This document shows positions 55,172 to 64,000 of a DNA stretch of 64,000 bases, piece after piece. The notes below the pieces were generated by a model that was given only the letters and a program-made list of their open reading frames with translations, was not told where the DNA came from and made no database searches. The position numbers and the translations under genes were made by a program. Origin of the DNA: Prochlorococcus marinus str. MIT 9215 (GTDB lineage Bacteria; Cyanobacteriota; Cyanobacteriia; PCC-6307; Cyanobiaceae); NCBI RefSeq assembly GCF_000018065.1, contig NC_009840.1, positions 558,001 through 622,000 of the forward strand, read 5' to 3'. How positions within the stretch are numbered: the stretch's first letter is position 1; the number at the start of each line of letters is the position of its first letter.

Positions 55172-56935
55172 ATGACATCATCTATTGAATGCAAAAATTT
55201 TCTTAGAAGTTTACAACTTTTGAATCTTCTTATAAAAATAGGAGTTCAAAATTTAATAGTATGTCCTGGTAGTAGATCAGCACCTTTAGCAATAGCTGCG
55301 GGAGAATTAAATAAATTGGGACTGGTAAATATTTTTAATTCAATAGATGAGAGATCTGCGGGATTCCACTCTCTTGGTATTTCTGCTGCATCAGGTAATC
55401 TTTCTTTAGTTATTACCACTTCTGGAACTGCCGTAAGTAACTTATTGCCAGCAGCAGTTGAGGCAGACCGATCTTGTAAAGGTATTATATTTCTTACTGC
55501 TGATAGACCCTTAAGATTAAAAGATTGTGGCTCTAATCAAACAGTAAATCAAGAAGATTTTTTGAGTTCAGTTTGCAGAAGAGTTTTAAGTACAAATCTT
55601 AATGGACTTCATGAAACACAAGAAAATGAAATCTTGAATTTAGTTCGAATTATTGAGAAACAAATATCAACTTTTCCAGGTCCTATTCATTTAAATATTC
55701 CTATTGATAAGCCTTTAGGTATTTCATTTTTGAATAAAAAAAATGTTTTAGAGGTTTTTAAGAGAATTTATTTAAAGAAAAAATATATATTTCAGGAATT
55801 TGAAATAAAGTCTGATAAAAAGAAATTCTTAGAAATTTCGAAAAGTTTAAATTTAGATGAATCCGGTATCATTTTGGTAGGTCCTTATCAAGGTTCCGTT
55901 AATGATTTAACTTCTTTCAATAAATCTTTAGAAAGATTACAAGAAATTACAGGTTGGCCAGTATTTGCTGATCCTGTTTCAGGAGTTTATTCTGATTTGA
56001 GAGGGTTAGTTGTGAATTGGGAATTAGTCCTAAGAAAAAATAAAAATTCAATAAATTGTCATCAACTTTTGAGGCTTGGCCCTATGTCATCCTCAATTGA
56101 TTTGGAGAAGTTTTTAATAAACTTCGAAGGGATACAAATTCTTATAAAAGAAAAAAACTATAGAAAATTGGACCCTATAAAAAAATCATTTGAATATGAT
56201 TTTGGGCTATCAAATTTTACTACTTTATTGATAGAAGAATTATCAATTAACGAAAAAAACAAAAAGTCTCTAATTCCGATGGCTCTAGATCTAATAGAGG
56301 AAGGCGAGCAGATTAAAGAAATTTTAAAAGAGAAAATTACTCAAGATAATCAAATTACTGAGTATATGCTGGCAAATCGTGTTCCAAAACTTTGGCCAGC
56401 TGAAAATCCTATAATGCTCTCCGCAAGTAGCCCGATTAGAGATTGGCTTACATTTTCTGAGAATGGTACTTTAACAAGAAATTGTTTCAGTTTTAGGGGG
56501 GCTTCTGGTATAGACGGTACTTTATCTCTCGCAGTAGGTATTGCTAGAATTAAGAATCCTCTACTTCTTGTAACTGGAGATTTAGCTTTTATTCATGATA
56601 TAAACGGTTGGCTGATTGAAAATTCCGTCGACATGAATTTAACAATTCTTCTGATAGATAATAATGGTGGAAATATATTTAATCGTATTTATAAAGAAAA
56701 TTTAAAAGAAGATGAATTAAGAAAACTTTTTCTTATGCCGAAGGAAATAAACTGGCCAAAACTCGCAGAGGGTTATCAAGTAAATTTTAAAAATGTAGCA
56801 AATTTTAAAAAATTACGAGAGGCATTGGATTGGAGCATTTCTATCCAGAAATCTGTAATAATTAAAGTTGATATTGATCCAGAAAATGAAATTTTTGAAA
56901 AGAATGCACTGCTAGAAAAAATAATTGGCAGTTAA
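55172..56935 (+). CDS. menD: SEPHCHC synthase (MenD), phylloquinone pathway
   Basis: Thiamine-diphosphate enzyme joining isochorismate and 2-oxoglutarate on the way to phylloquinone, the quinone of photosystem I. 587 aa. [11 protein letters not shown] near residue 30, D-E-R-S-A-G-F near 60, and a C-terminal ThDP motif G-D-L-A-F-I-H-D then L-L-I-D-N-N-G-G near 470-500. menB follows 36 bp later, so the two are probably cotranscribed. Confidence 0.96.
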   Translation: MTSSIECKNFLRSLQLLNLLIKIGVQNLIVCPGSRSAPLAIAAGELNKLGLVNIFNSIDERSAGFHSLGISAASGNLSLVITTSGTAVSNLLPAAVEADRSCKGIIFLTADRPLRLKDCGSNQTVNQEDFLSSVCRRVLSTNLNGLHETQENEILNLVRIIEKQISTFPGPIHLNIPIDKPLGISFLNKKNVLEVFKRIYLKKKYIFQEFEIKSDKKKFLEISKSLNLDESGIILVGPYQGSVNDLTSFNKSLERLQEITGWPVFADPVSGVYSDLRGLVVNWELVLRKNKNSINCHQLLRLGPMSSSIDLEKFLINFEGIQILIKEKNYRKLDPIKKSFEYDFGLSNFTTLLIEELSINEKNKKSLIPMALDLIEEGEQIKEILKEKITQDNQITEYMLANRVPKLWPAENPIMLSASSPIRDWLTFSENGTLTRNCFSFRGASGIDGTLSLAVGIARIKNPLLLVTGDLAFIHDINGWLIENSVDMNLTILLIDNNGGNIFNRIYKENLKEDELRKLFLMPKEINWPKLAEGYQVNFKNVANFKKLREALDWSISIQKSVIIKVDIDPENEIFEKNALLEKIIGS

Positions 56936-56971
56936 ATTTTATTATTTTTTATTTTTACATAATAAGGATTC

Positions 56972-57829
56972 ATGAAAGTATTACCTGGGAAAACGACCTT
57001 AAATTGGTCACAATATAATTCTTATGAGGATATATTATTCCATAAATCAGATGAGGGCATTGCGCGAATTGCAATCAATAGACCTGAAAAAAGAAATGCA
57101 TTTAGACCTCAAACAGTAGATGAGCTTATTGAGGCATTTAATATTGTTAGAAATGATGAAAGTATTGGCGTTGTTCTTTTTACTGGGGCGGGCCCTGACA
57201 AGAAAGGGATTCATTCTTTTTGCTCTGGAGGTGATCAGAGTGTTAGAGCTGAAAATGGTTATAAAAATGATGAAGGGAAGCAGCGATTAAATGTACTCGA
57301 ATTACAAAGATTAATTAGAAGTTTGCCGAAAGTGGTTATCGCCTTGGTTTCTGGTTTTGCAATTGGAGGAGGTCAGGTACTTCATTTGATTTGTGATCTT
57401 AGCATTGCCTCAGAGAATGCAATATTTGGTCAAACAGGTCCAAGAGTTGGTAGCTTTGATGCCGGATTTGGTTCTAGTTATTTGGCTAGACTTGTTGGTC
57501 AAAGAAAAGCGAAGGAAATTTGGTTTTTATGCAGAAAATATAATTCCAAAGAAGCACTAGAGATGGGCTTGATAAATGCAATTACAAAGATTGAAGAATT
57601 AGAAGCTGAGGGTGTAATGTGGGCAAGAGAGATTTTACGAAATAGTCCAACGGCTATTCGTATTCTTAAAGCTTCATTCAATGCGGAGAATGATGGAATT
57701 GCTGGTATTCAGGAACTATCTGGATACACAACTCAATTATTTTATTCGACTAAAGAAGCTCAAGAAGGTAGAGATGCCTTTCTTGAAAAGCGTCCACCAA
57801 ATTTCTCGGACTATAAGTGGACTCCCTAG
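56972..57829 (+). CDS. menB: 1,4-dihydroxy-2-naphthoyl-CoA synthase
   Basis: Crotonase-fold enzyme closing the naphthoate ring in phylloquinone synthesis. 285 aa. [10 protein letters not shown] near 33 and F-C-S-G-G-D-Q-S near 82 fit the family. [11 protein letters not shown] near 126 is the oxyanion hole, followed by [14 protein letters not shown] near 153. It sits between menD and glgA. Confidence 0.96.
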   Translation: MKVLPGKTTLNWSQYNSYEDILFHKSDEGIARIAINRPEKRNAFRPQTVDELIEAFNIVRNDESIGVVLFTGAGPDKKGIHSFCSGGDQSVRAENGYKNDEGKQRLNVLELQRLIRSLPKVVIALVSGFAIGGGQVLHLICDLSIASENAIFGQTGPRVGSFDAGFGSSYLARLVGQRKAKEIWFLCRKYNSKEALEMGLINAITKIEELEAEGVMWAREILRNSPTAIRILKASFNAENDGIAGIQELSGYTTQLFYSTKEAQEGRDAFLEKRPPNFSDYKWTP

Positions 57830-57865
57830 TTGATTTTTTCAAAAGAACTTTTTAAATAACTATTA

Positions 57866-59323
57866 ATGAGAATTCTTCTTGCCGCTGCTGAATGTGCTCC
57901 AATGATCAAAGTTGGAGGTATGGGAGATGTGGTTGGTTCTTTACCTCCATCTTTGATAAAACTTGGTCATGATGTAAGGGTAATAATCCCAGGCTATGGT
58001 AAATTGTGGAGTCTTTTAGATGTGTCTAATGAACCAGTCTTTAGATCAAACACAATGGGGGCTGATTTTGCAGTGTATGAAGCAAAACATCCAATACATA
58101 ATTATGTGATTTACCTCGTAGGGCATCCAACATTTGACTCTGACCAAATATACGGAGGCGAAAATGAAGACTGGCGATTTACATTCTTTGCTAGCGCCAC
58201 TGCAGAATTTGCATGGAATTGTTGGAAACCTCAAGTTCTCCACTGCCATGATTGGCACACTGGTATGATTCCTGTGTGGATGCATCAAGATCCTGAAATT
58301 AGCACTGTCTTCACAATTCATAATTTAAAATACCAAGGCCCTTGGAGATGGAAACTAGAAAAAATGACTTGGTGTCCTTGGTATATGCATGGAGACCATA
58401 CAATGGCTGCGGCTATGTTGTACGCAGATAGAGTAAATGCTGTTTCTCCGACTTATGCCGATGAAATTAAAACCCATGAATACGGGGAAAGCCTAGAAGG
58501 ATTACTTAATTACATTTCTGGTAAATTAAGGGGGATTCTTAATGGTATAGATCTTGATGAATGGAATCCAGCTAAAGATCCAGTTTTACCTGCAAAATTC
58601 AGTATTAAGAATTTAGAAAATAGGCTAGAAAATAAAAAAATTCTGCAGAGAGAAATGGGACTCGAAGTTAATTCTAAAAAATATCTTTTAGGTATGGTCA
58701 GTAGGTTAGTTGATCAGAAAGGGGTTGACTTACTTTTACAAGTCTCAAGAAGACTATTAGCCTATACAGATTCTCAAATTGCTGTTTTAGGGACCGGAGA
58801 TAGATATTTAGAGTCTGGATTATGGCAACTGGCATTAGATTACCCAGGAAGATTCTCAGTGTTTCTTACCTATGATGATTCTTTATCAAGGCTTATCTAT
58901 GGTGGCTCAGATGCATTCTTAATGCCAAGTAGATTTGAACCTTGTGGTATTAGTCAACTCCTCGCCATGAGATACGGCTCTATCCCAATAGTAAGGCGAG
59001 TTGGAGGTTTAGTTGATACGGTTTTACCTCATGATCCAGAAAATAATCATGGTACGGGATTTTGCTTTGATCGCTTTGAACCTATAGATTTCTATACTTC
59101 TTTAGTAAGATCATGGGAAGCATTTAGGCATAAAGATAGTTGGGAATTACTGCAAAAAAGAGCCATGACTCAAGAGTTTAGTTGGCAAAGATCAGCTCTT
59201 GAATACGAAGTTATGTATAAGGATGTTTGCGGAATAAAAGAACCATCGCCAGATGTTGCTGAAGTTGAAAAGTTTTCTTACGGACAATCAGCTGATCCAT
59301 CTTTAAAAAAAAGTATAACTTAA
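57866..59323 (+). CDS. glgA: Glycogen synthase (ADP-glucose)
   Basis: Elongates glycogen from ADP-glucose. 485 aa, GT5. The N-terminal K-V-G-G-M-G-D-V-V is the ADP-glucose loop, with C-H-D-W-H-T-G near 130. [16 protein letters not shown] lies near 353-368 in the C-terminal Rossmann half. It pairs functionally with glgB at 28398-30662. murF follows 7 bp later. Confidence 0.97.
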
Positions 59324-59330
59324 TTTTTTA

Positions 59331-60704
59331 ATGGAATTCTCTTTATCAGAATTAAACGATGTTTTGGGCAATATTAGAAATCTGAGAGAGTCGAAAAGTG
59401 ATTTCTTAAGTTTTAAGAATATAAGTATAGATAGTAGAACTTTTTTAAAAAATGATCTTTTTATAGCTATCAAGGGTAAAAATTTTGATGGACATAGTTT
59501 TATTCCAGAGGTTTTAAATAAAGGAGTTAAATCTGTCGTAATTAAAAAAGGGATGCAGAGATTACTTCCTAGTAATTTTCCTTATTGGGCTGTAAATGAC
59601 ACAACAGAGGCATTTCAAAAATTAGCATTGCTAAAAAGAAAAAAATTAAATATTCCTATTGTTGCAATAACTGGCTCAGTAGGTAAAACAACTACAAAAG
59701 AAATGATTGGTGGAGTTTTAAATAAACTTGGAAGAATTAAATTGTCTCATGCAAATTTCAATAATGAGATTGGAGTTGGCCTCACTATTCTTGCTACAGA
59801 TATAGAAGATAAAGTTTTAGTTCTTGAGATGGGAATGAGAGGTCTTGGACAGATAGAGAATTTATCGAAATATAGTGAACCTGATATTGCAGTTATTACA
59901 AACATTGGTACAGCTCATATTGGATTGTTAGGCTCAAAAAAAAATATCACTCATGCAAAGTGTGAAATAAGTAAGTTCTTAAATCCAGAAGGAGTTGTAA
60001 TAATTCCAGCAAATGATCCATTCCTAGAAAAAACTTTAAAAGAATCCTGGAAAGGTAGAGTTATAAAAGTAAAGCTATTAAATATAGAAAATCAAGAGGA
60101 GATTTTTAAGAAAGATGATAATTTGCGAGGATTTTATAATCCCTCTAAAAAAACAATTTTAATAGAAGAAAATACCTTTGAAATTTCATTGGAGGGATTT
60201 CATAATGCTTCGAATTTCTTATTTGCTTATGCAGTTTCTAAAGAGCTAGGCATTGATTTTGCAAGTTTTAACAAATTTGATTTTGTAAGTTTTGGTGGAA
60301 GAAATAAAATTCTTAAATCATTAAAAACGACAATATATGATGAATCATATAATGCTTCGCCAGAGTCAGTAAAAGCATGTATTAAAAATCTGCTTGAAAA
60401 ACCGAGAAATAAATTTTTCATATTTGGAAGTATGCAAGAATTGGGAAAAGAATCTGAAAAATATCACAAAGAAATATTCAACTTAATAAATAATTCAGAT
60501 ATAGAAAAGTGTTTATTTATTTGCGAGAAAAAAAATGAAAAAAATTACACCAATTATCTAAAAGATAAGAAAAAATTCTTAGTTTTAAATAATATTAAAG
60601 ATGTACCTCAAGAGATAAACAAGTCTACAAAAAAAGGTGATTCTATTCTTATAAAAGGAAGTAGATGTTGGCAACTTGAAAAAATTATTGAATTAATTAA
60701 CTAG
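59331..60704 (+). CDS. murF: UDP-MurNAc-tripeptide--D-Ala-D-Ala ligase
   Basis: Last cytoplasmic peptide-adding step of peptidoglycan synthesis. 457 aa. The ATP site is A-I-T-G-S-V-G-K-T-T-T-K-E near residue 116, with the Mur-ligase N-E-I-G-V-G-L-T and M-G-M-R-G-L-G-Q-I motifs. D-E-S-Y-N-A-S-P-E-S-V-K is near 340. It converges on glmU, with ends 1 bp apart. Confidence 0.96.
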   Translation: MEFSLSELNDVLGNIRNLRESKSDFLSFKNISIDSRTFLKNDLFIAIKGKNFDGHSFIPEVLNKGVKSVVIKKGMQRLLPSNFPYWAVNDTTEAFQKLALLKRKKLNIPIVAITGSVGKTTTKEMIGGVLNKLGRIKLSHANFNNEIGVGLTILATDIEDKVLVLEMGMRGLGQIENLSKYSEPDIAVITNIGTAHIGLLGSKKNITHAKCEISKFLNPEGVVIIPANDPFLEKTLKESWKGRVIKVKLLNIENQEEIFKKDDNLRGFYNPSKKTILIEENTFEISLEGFHNASNFLFAYAVSKELGIDFASFNKFDFVSFGGRNKILKSLKTTIYDESYNASPESVKACIKNLLEKPRNKFFIFGSMQELGKESEKYHKEIFNLINNSDIEKCLFICEKKNEKNYTNYLKDKKKFLVLNNIKDVPQEINKSTKKGDSILIKGSRCWQLEKIIELIN

Positions 60705-60705
60705 A

Positions 60706-62055
60706 TCAGGATTTCTTTCTTTCCCAATTTTCTATATTTACTTGTTCAGTTCTTGAAATTGCTAATGAATTATCTTTGGAGTCTTTTGTTATCACTGAAC
60801 CAGCTCCTGTTGTAACTGATTCCCCGAGATTTATTGGCGCCACAAAAACTGTATTTGCACCAATACTGGAATTTTTACCAATTTTTGTTTGATGTTTTTT
60901 CTGACCATCAAAATTAGCAGTAATAGTACCTGCTCCAATATTTGTAGATCTTCCAATAATAGAATCGCCTATATAACTTAAATGGTTTACTTTAGATTCT
61001 TCCTCTAATTGACTATTTTTGATTTCAACAAAATTACCTATTTTGCTAAAGGAAGATATTTCGGAATTAGGTCTTATATGACTATAAGGGCCAATTTTTA
61101 TATAATCCATTATCTGAGAGGCATAAACAGTAGAGTTTGAAATTTCACAATTTAATCCCACATTAGAATTCTCAATAAAAGTATTTGGACCGATGATGCA
61201 ATGACTATTTATTTTCGCATTTCCTCTTATATGTGTATTAGCCTCTATTATTACATCCTTACCGATTTCAGCTTCTTCACTAATTGAACAACTTGCTTTA
61301 TTTATAAAAGTTACACCATTAAGCATATGCTTCTCTTTTATTGAATTCTGAATAATTTCCTCGCACTCTGATAGTTGTATTCTGTTATTAATTCCCTGAA
61401 GCTCTCCATTATCCTCTACCTCGAGGCTTAAGGAATTTTTTAGCAAAGATATTGTATCTGTTAAGTAAATCTCTTTTTGATTATTATTGCTCTGCAAGGT
61501 ATTTATTATTTCTGACAAGATACCCCAGTTAAAACAATAGACACCTGCATTTATTAATTCATTTTCTCTTTCTAAATCATTGCAATCTTTTTCTTCAACA
61601 ATTCTCTCTATAAAATCCCCTTTCAAAAAAACTCTGCCATATCCATGAGGATGTGTTTTCTTTGTGGTAATTAAAGAAACATCAGCATTTTTTGAATCGT
61701 GTAAATTCAATAATCTTTTTAGAGTGCTAGGCCTAATGAGTGGCACATCGCCATTAAGTACCAAAAGTTTTCCTTGATGTTTTTTTACTTCCCTACAAAG
61801 TACCTGGATAGCATGACCGGTTCCTGATTGAGGTTCTTGAACAACAACATGGAATTTTTTATCGTTTGGGATTGCCTTTTCTACTTCTTTTGATTTATGT
61901 CCAGTAATTACGAAAATTTGATCAGGTTTTAATTCGACACATGAATCAATTACTCTTTGTAGAAGACTTTTGCCAGAAATTTTATGTAAAACTTTTGGCA
62001 ATGAGCTTTCCATCCTAGTGCCCTTGCCAGCCGCTAATATAGCAACACTTAACAT
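60706..62055 (-). CDS. glmU: Bifunctional GlmU (UDP-GlcNAc pyrophosphorylase/acetyltransferase)
   Basis: Makes UDP-GlcNAc for peptidoglycan and lipopolysaccharide. 449 aa. N-terminal uridyltransferase L-A-A-G-K-G-T-R-M with [14 protein letters not shown] near 75, and N-G-D-V-P-L near 100. The C-terminal half (from about 250) is a left-handed beta helix of hexapeptide repeats ending in G-A-G-S-V-I-T, the acetyltransferase part. Both halves are complete. Confidence 0.97.
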
Positions 62056-62080
62056 ATTTAGTTGAAATCCTTATTTAAAT

Positions 62081-62986
62081 CTAACTCTTAACGGATGACT
62101 TCGTCATTCCCCACTTCTCTCTCCATTTATTTGTAGATAATAGATTTGAGAATAATTGCTCATCCTGTCTCCTCCTGATTATATCGTCTTTACTCGAGTT
62201 CAAATCTTTATCTCTATATGGAATACTAGCTTTAGTTAAGAGATGTTCTTCTTCCATTAAAGATAACTTTTCAAAATTGAAATTAGGTTTTAATTTATTT
62301 TTATCAAATTTTGATATTGCGACCGTTCCCTGACTCCAAAAAGTTCTGTTTTTAAAACTTGGCTTAATAGTAAAAATTTCTAATCCAAGATTTCTTAAGG
62401 TCTTTCTCACTGCCGCTGAAGAAGAATAAGTTATTAAATAACCCTGAGAATTAAGATTTTCTTTGACTTTTGATAAAAATTCAACTGTCCATATTTGTGG
62501 GCATTTTTGAGGAGAAAAACCATCTAAATAAATCAGATCGAATTTAATAGAGGAAGGAATTATGTTAATTTTTTCTCTAGCATCACCCCATAAAATGCTG
62601 CATTTAAATAATTTATCCTCAAAGTAATCTTTTCGATATAGTGATTCAAATATTTTTTTGACTTTTGGATCCCATAATTTAAAGAAAGATTCATTTCCAA
62701 GCGAATATTCAAGAGGATTTTTATCAATCTCCAATGCATACAAATTTAAATACGATTTTTGTTTAATTAATTCATCCAATAAAGAAGCGGAATTGTATCC
62801 TAAACCAAAACATATATCCAAAACATTAAGAGATTTGCCCTTAAATCTTTGTAAATTAGAAGGAGCCGTAAACTTTAACTTTGTTTCATCCAATGCGCCC
62901 AATAAACTATGGAAGTTCTCTTTAAAAAACACACTTCTTAAAGAGTAACTACCATCTTTTGTTAAGATTTCTATTAATTCAGACAA
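62081..62986 (-). CDS. mnmD: MnmD-like tRNA methyltransferase (DUF752)
   Basis: A 301-residue SAM-dependent methyltransferase of the family that methylates the wobble uridine side chain in tRNA (MnmC methyltransferase domain alone). SAM site L-D-I-C-F-G-L-G-Y-N-S-A near residue 56, D-L-I-Y-L-D-G-F-S-P-Q-K-C-P near 150, and T-Y-S-S-S-A-A-V-R near 187. The oxidase half of E. coli MnmC is absent, as usual for cyanobacteria. The specific function is inferred. Confidence 0.8.
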   Translation of the reverse strand: MSELIEILTKDGSYSLRSVFFKENFHSLLGALDETKLKFTAPSNLQRFKGKSLNVLDICFGLGYNSASLLDELIKQKSYLNLYALEIDKNPLEYSLGNESFFKLWDPKVKKIFESLYRKDYFEDKLFKCSILWGDAREKINIIPSSIKFDLIYLDGFSPQKCPQIWTVEFLSKVKENLNSQGYLITYSSSAAVRKTLRNLGLEIFTIKPSFKNRTFWSQGTVAISKFDKNKLKPNFNFEKLSLMEEEHLLTKASIPYRDKDLNSSKDDIIRRRQDEQLFSNLLSTNKWREKWGMTKSSVKS

Positions 62987-62998
62987 AAACTTTTTAGG

Positions 62999-64000
62999 TT
63001 AGTTAGTTAGTTTGTCCAGCTCTTCCCAAAAAGTGGGATAAGAGACGCTAGCTGCACCTGCTCTCATGATTTTTGAGGTTCCTTTCGCAAGAAGTGAAGC
63101 AATAGCAAGACTCATTGCTACTCGATGATCTGTCTCACTATCTACCTCCGCAGAATGAAATTTTGATTGGCCATTAATAATTAAACCATCCTCTTTTTCT
63201 GTTATTTTTGCGCCGAATTTTTGTAACTGTCGGGCCATGACTTTTAATCGATCTGTTTCCTTAACTCTTAATTCTTGTGCATCCTTAATTTCAGAAACTC
63301 CACTACAAAAACAAGCAGCCACAGTAAGGATAGGAATTTCATCTATAAGTTTTGGGAGAATATCACCTTCAACAGTGAATGATCTTAAATTATTTGAAGT
63401 CTTTACTTTAATAGATCCAATAGGTTCACCCGCAATAGTCGATTTATCTAAAATCTCATAATTGCACCCCATTGAATCCATTACATTTAAAATCCCTGTT
63501 CTAGTGGGATTTAATCCGACGTTCTGAATTAAAACCTCTGAATTTGGAACAATAGAGGCAGCAATCATCCAAAAAGAAGCAGAGCTTATGTCTCCAGGAA
63601 TCAATATTCTCTGGCCAATTAAGTTACCCCCTGACGTGATAACTATATTCCTTCCTAATTCTCCTCTGATACTGATGTCTGCTCCAAATGCTTTTAACAT
63701 TCTTTCAGTATGATCTCTTGAAGATGCTGGTTCAATAACAGAGGTAGTTCCAGACGCATTCAAGCCTGCTAATAATATTGCCGATTTCACTTGAGCACTT
63801 GCTACTGGAGTTCCAATAACACATCCCTTGAGTTTTTCTCCATTAATTGAGATTGGAGCTTTGTTCCCAAATTCCCTTCCAGAAATTTTGCCACCCATTA
63901 AAGACAATGGTTTGCCAACTCTCCCCATTGGCCTTTCGTTAAGAGAAGCGTCCCCGGTTAAGATGAAATTCTTACCTTCTTGTGCGGCTAGTAAACCCAT
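62999..64000 (-). CDS. aroA: 3-phosphoshikimate 1-carboxyvinyltransferase (EPSP synthase), N-terminus outside window
   Basis: Shikimate-pathway enzyme joining shikimate-3-phosphate and PEP. 334 codons with stop are visible, against about 430-440 aa for the family, so roughly the first quarter lies past the window edge. Seen: [14 protein letters not shown] at the visible start, [28 protein letters not shown], and R-V-K-E-T-D-R-L near 246. The Met coded at the window's last bases is internal. It is 12 bp upstream of mnmD. Confidence 0.95.

Overview
This window is a piece of a picocyanobacterial chromosome, almost certainly Prochlorococcus and probably a high-light-adapted lineage. The reasons are the very AT-rich sequence, the tight gene packing with frequent TTG/GTG starts, the alpha-carboxysome operon (csoS2-csoSCA-csoS4A-csoS4B-acRAF), the oxygenic phototrophy genes (ndhL, ndhD, plastocyanin, menD/menB for phylloquinone) and several small proteins I recognise as cyanobacterial (Ycf51, DUF3007, DUF760, cyAbrB). 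The clade assignment is inference; no rRNA is present.

Layout. 1-3711: 3' end of the alpha-carboxysome operon, from the CsoS2 scaffold through carbonic anhydrase and two vertex proteins to a Rubisco assembly factor-like gene. 3717-15993: mixed housekeeping genes (RidA, glyoxalase II, hisG, an ABC exporter, a GNAT enzyme, two glycosyltransferases of the type associated with arsenosugars, dnaA, a GST-like protein and glutathione reductase back to back, a Ca2+/cation antiporter, pyrC). 16018-17638: the only clearly accessory segment. A perfect 114-bp direct repeat carries the promoter and 5' half of tRNA-Leu(UAA) and brackets two unknown minus-strand genes; only the right copy continues into a complete tRNA. 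17709-26188: ndhL-DUF3007-trpA, cyAbrB, a small HTH protein with a DUF1232 protein, a group 2 sigma factor, hisIE, a QueD-like enzyme, a ClpB paralogue and plastocyanin. 26248-33482: an SDR protein, hemE, glgB, an S15-type hydrolase and small proteins. 33535-39844: a TamB-like giant protein, proA, folB and a lipase-like protein. 39837-48907: a long minus-strand run (small basic protein, trpS, thrS, glk, thrB, ndhD, M3 peptidase). 49073-54149: a plus-strand run with a degenerate GTPase-like DUF697 protein, a manganese ABC transporter (mntC-mntA-mntB) and a DUF4336 protein. 54156-64000: DUF760, lepB, menD, menB, glgA, murF, glmU, a MnmD-like methyltransferase and a partial aroA.

How the genes work together. 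The carboxysome genes concentrate CO2 around Rubisco. glgA and glgB (with glk) handle glycogen storage and glucose entry. menD/menB make the phylloquinone precursor, plastocyanin and NdhL/NdhD serve photosynthetic electron transport, and the Mn transporter supplies the metal of the water-splitting centre. No CRISPR array, rRNA operon, integrase, transposase or phage structural gene was seen. The most noteworthy structure is the tRNA-Leu duplication, which has the geometry of a small site-specific insertion with cargo but no recombinase.
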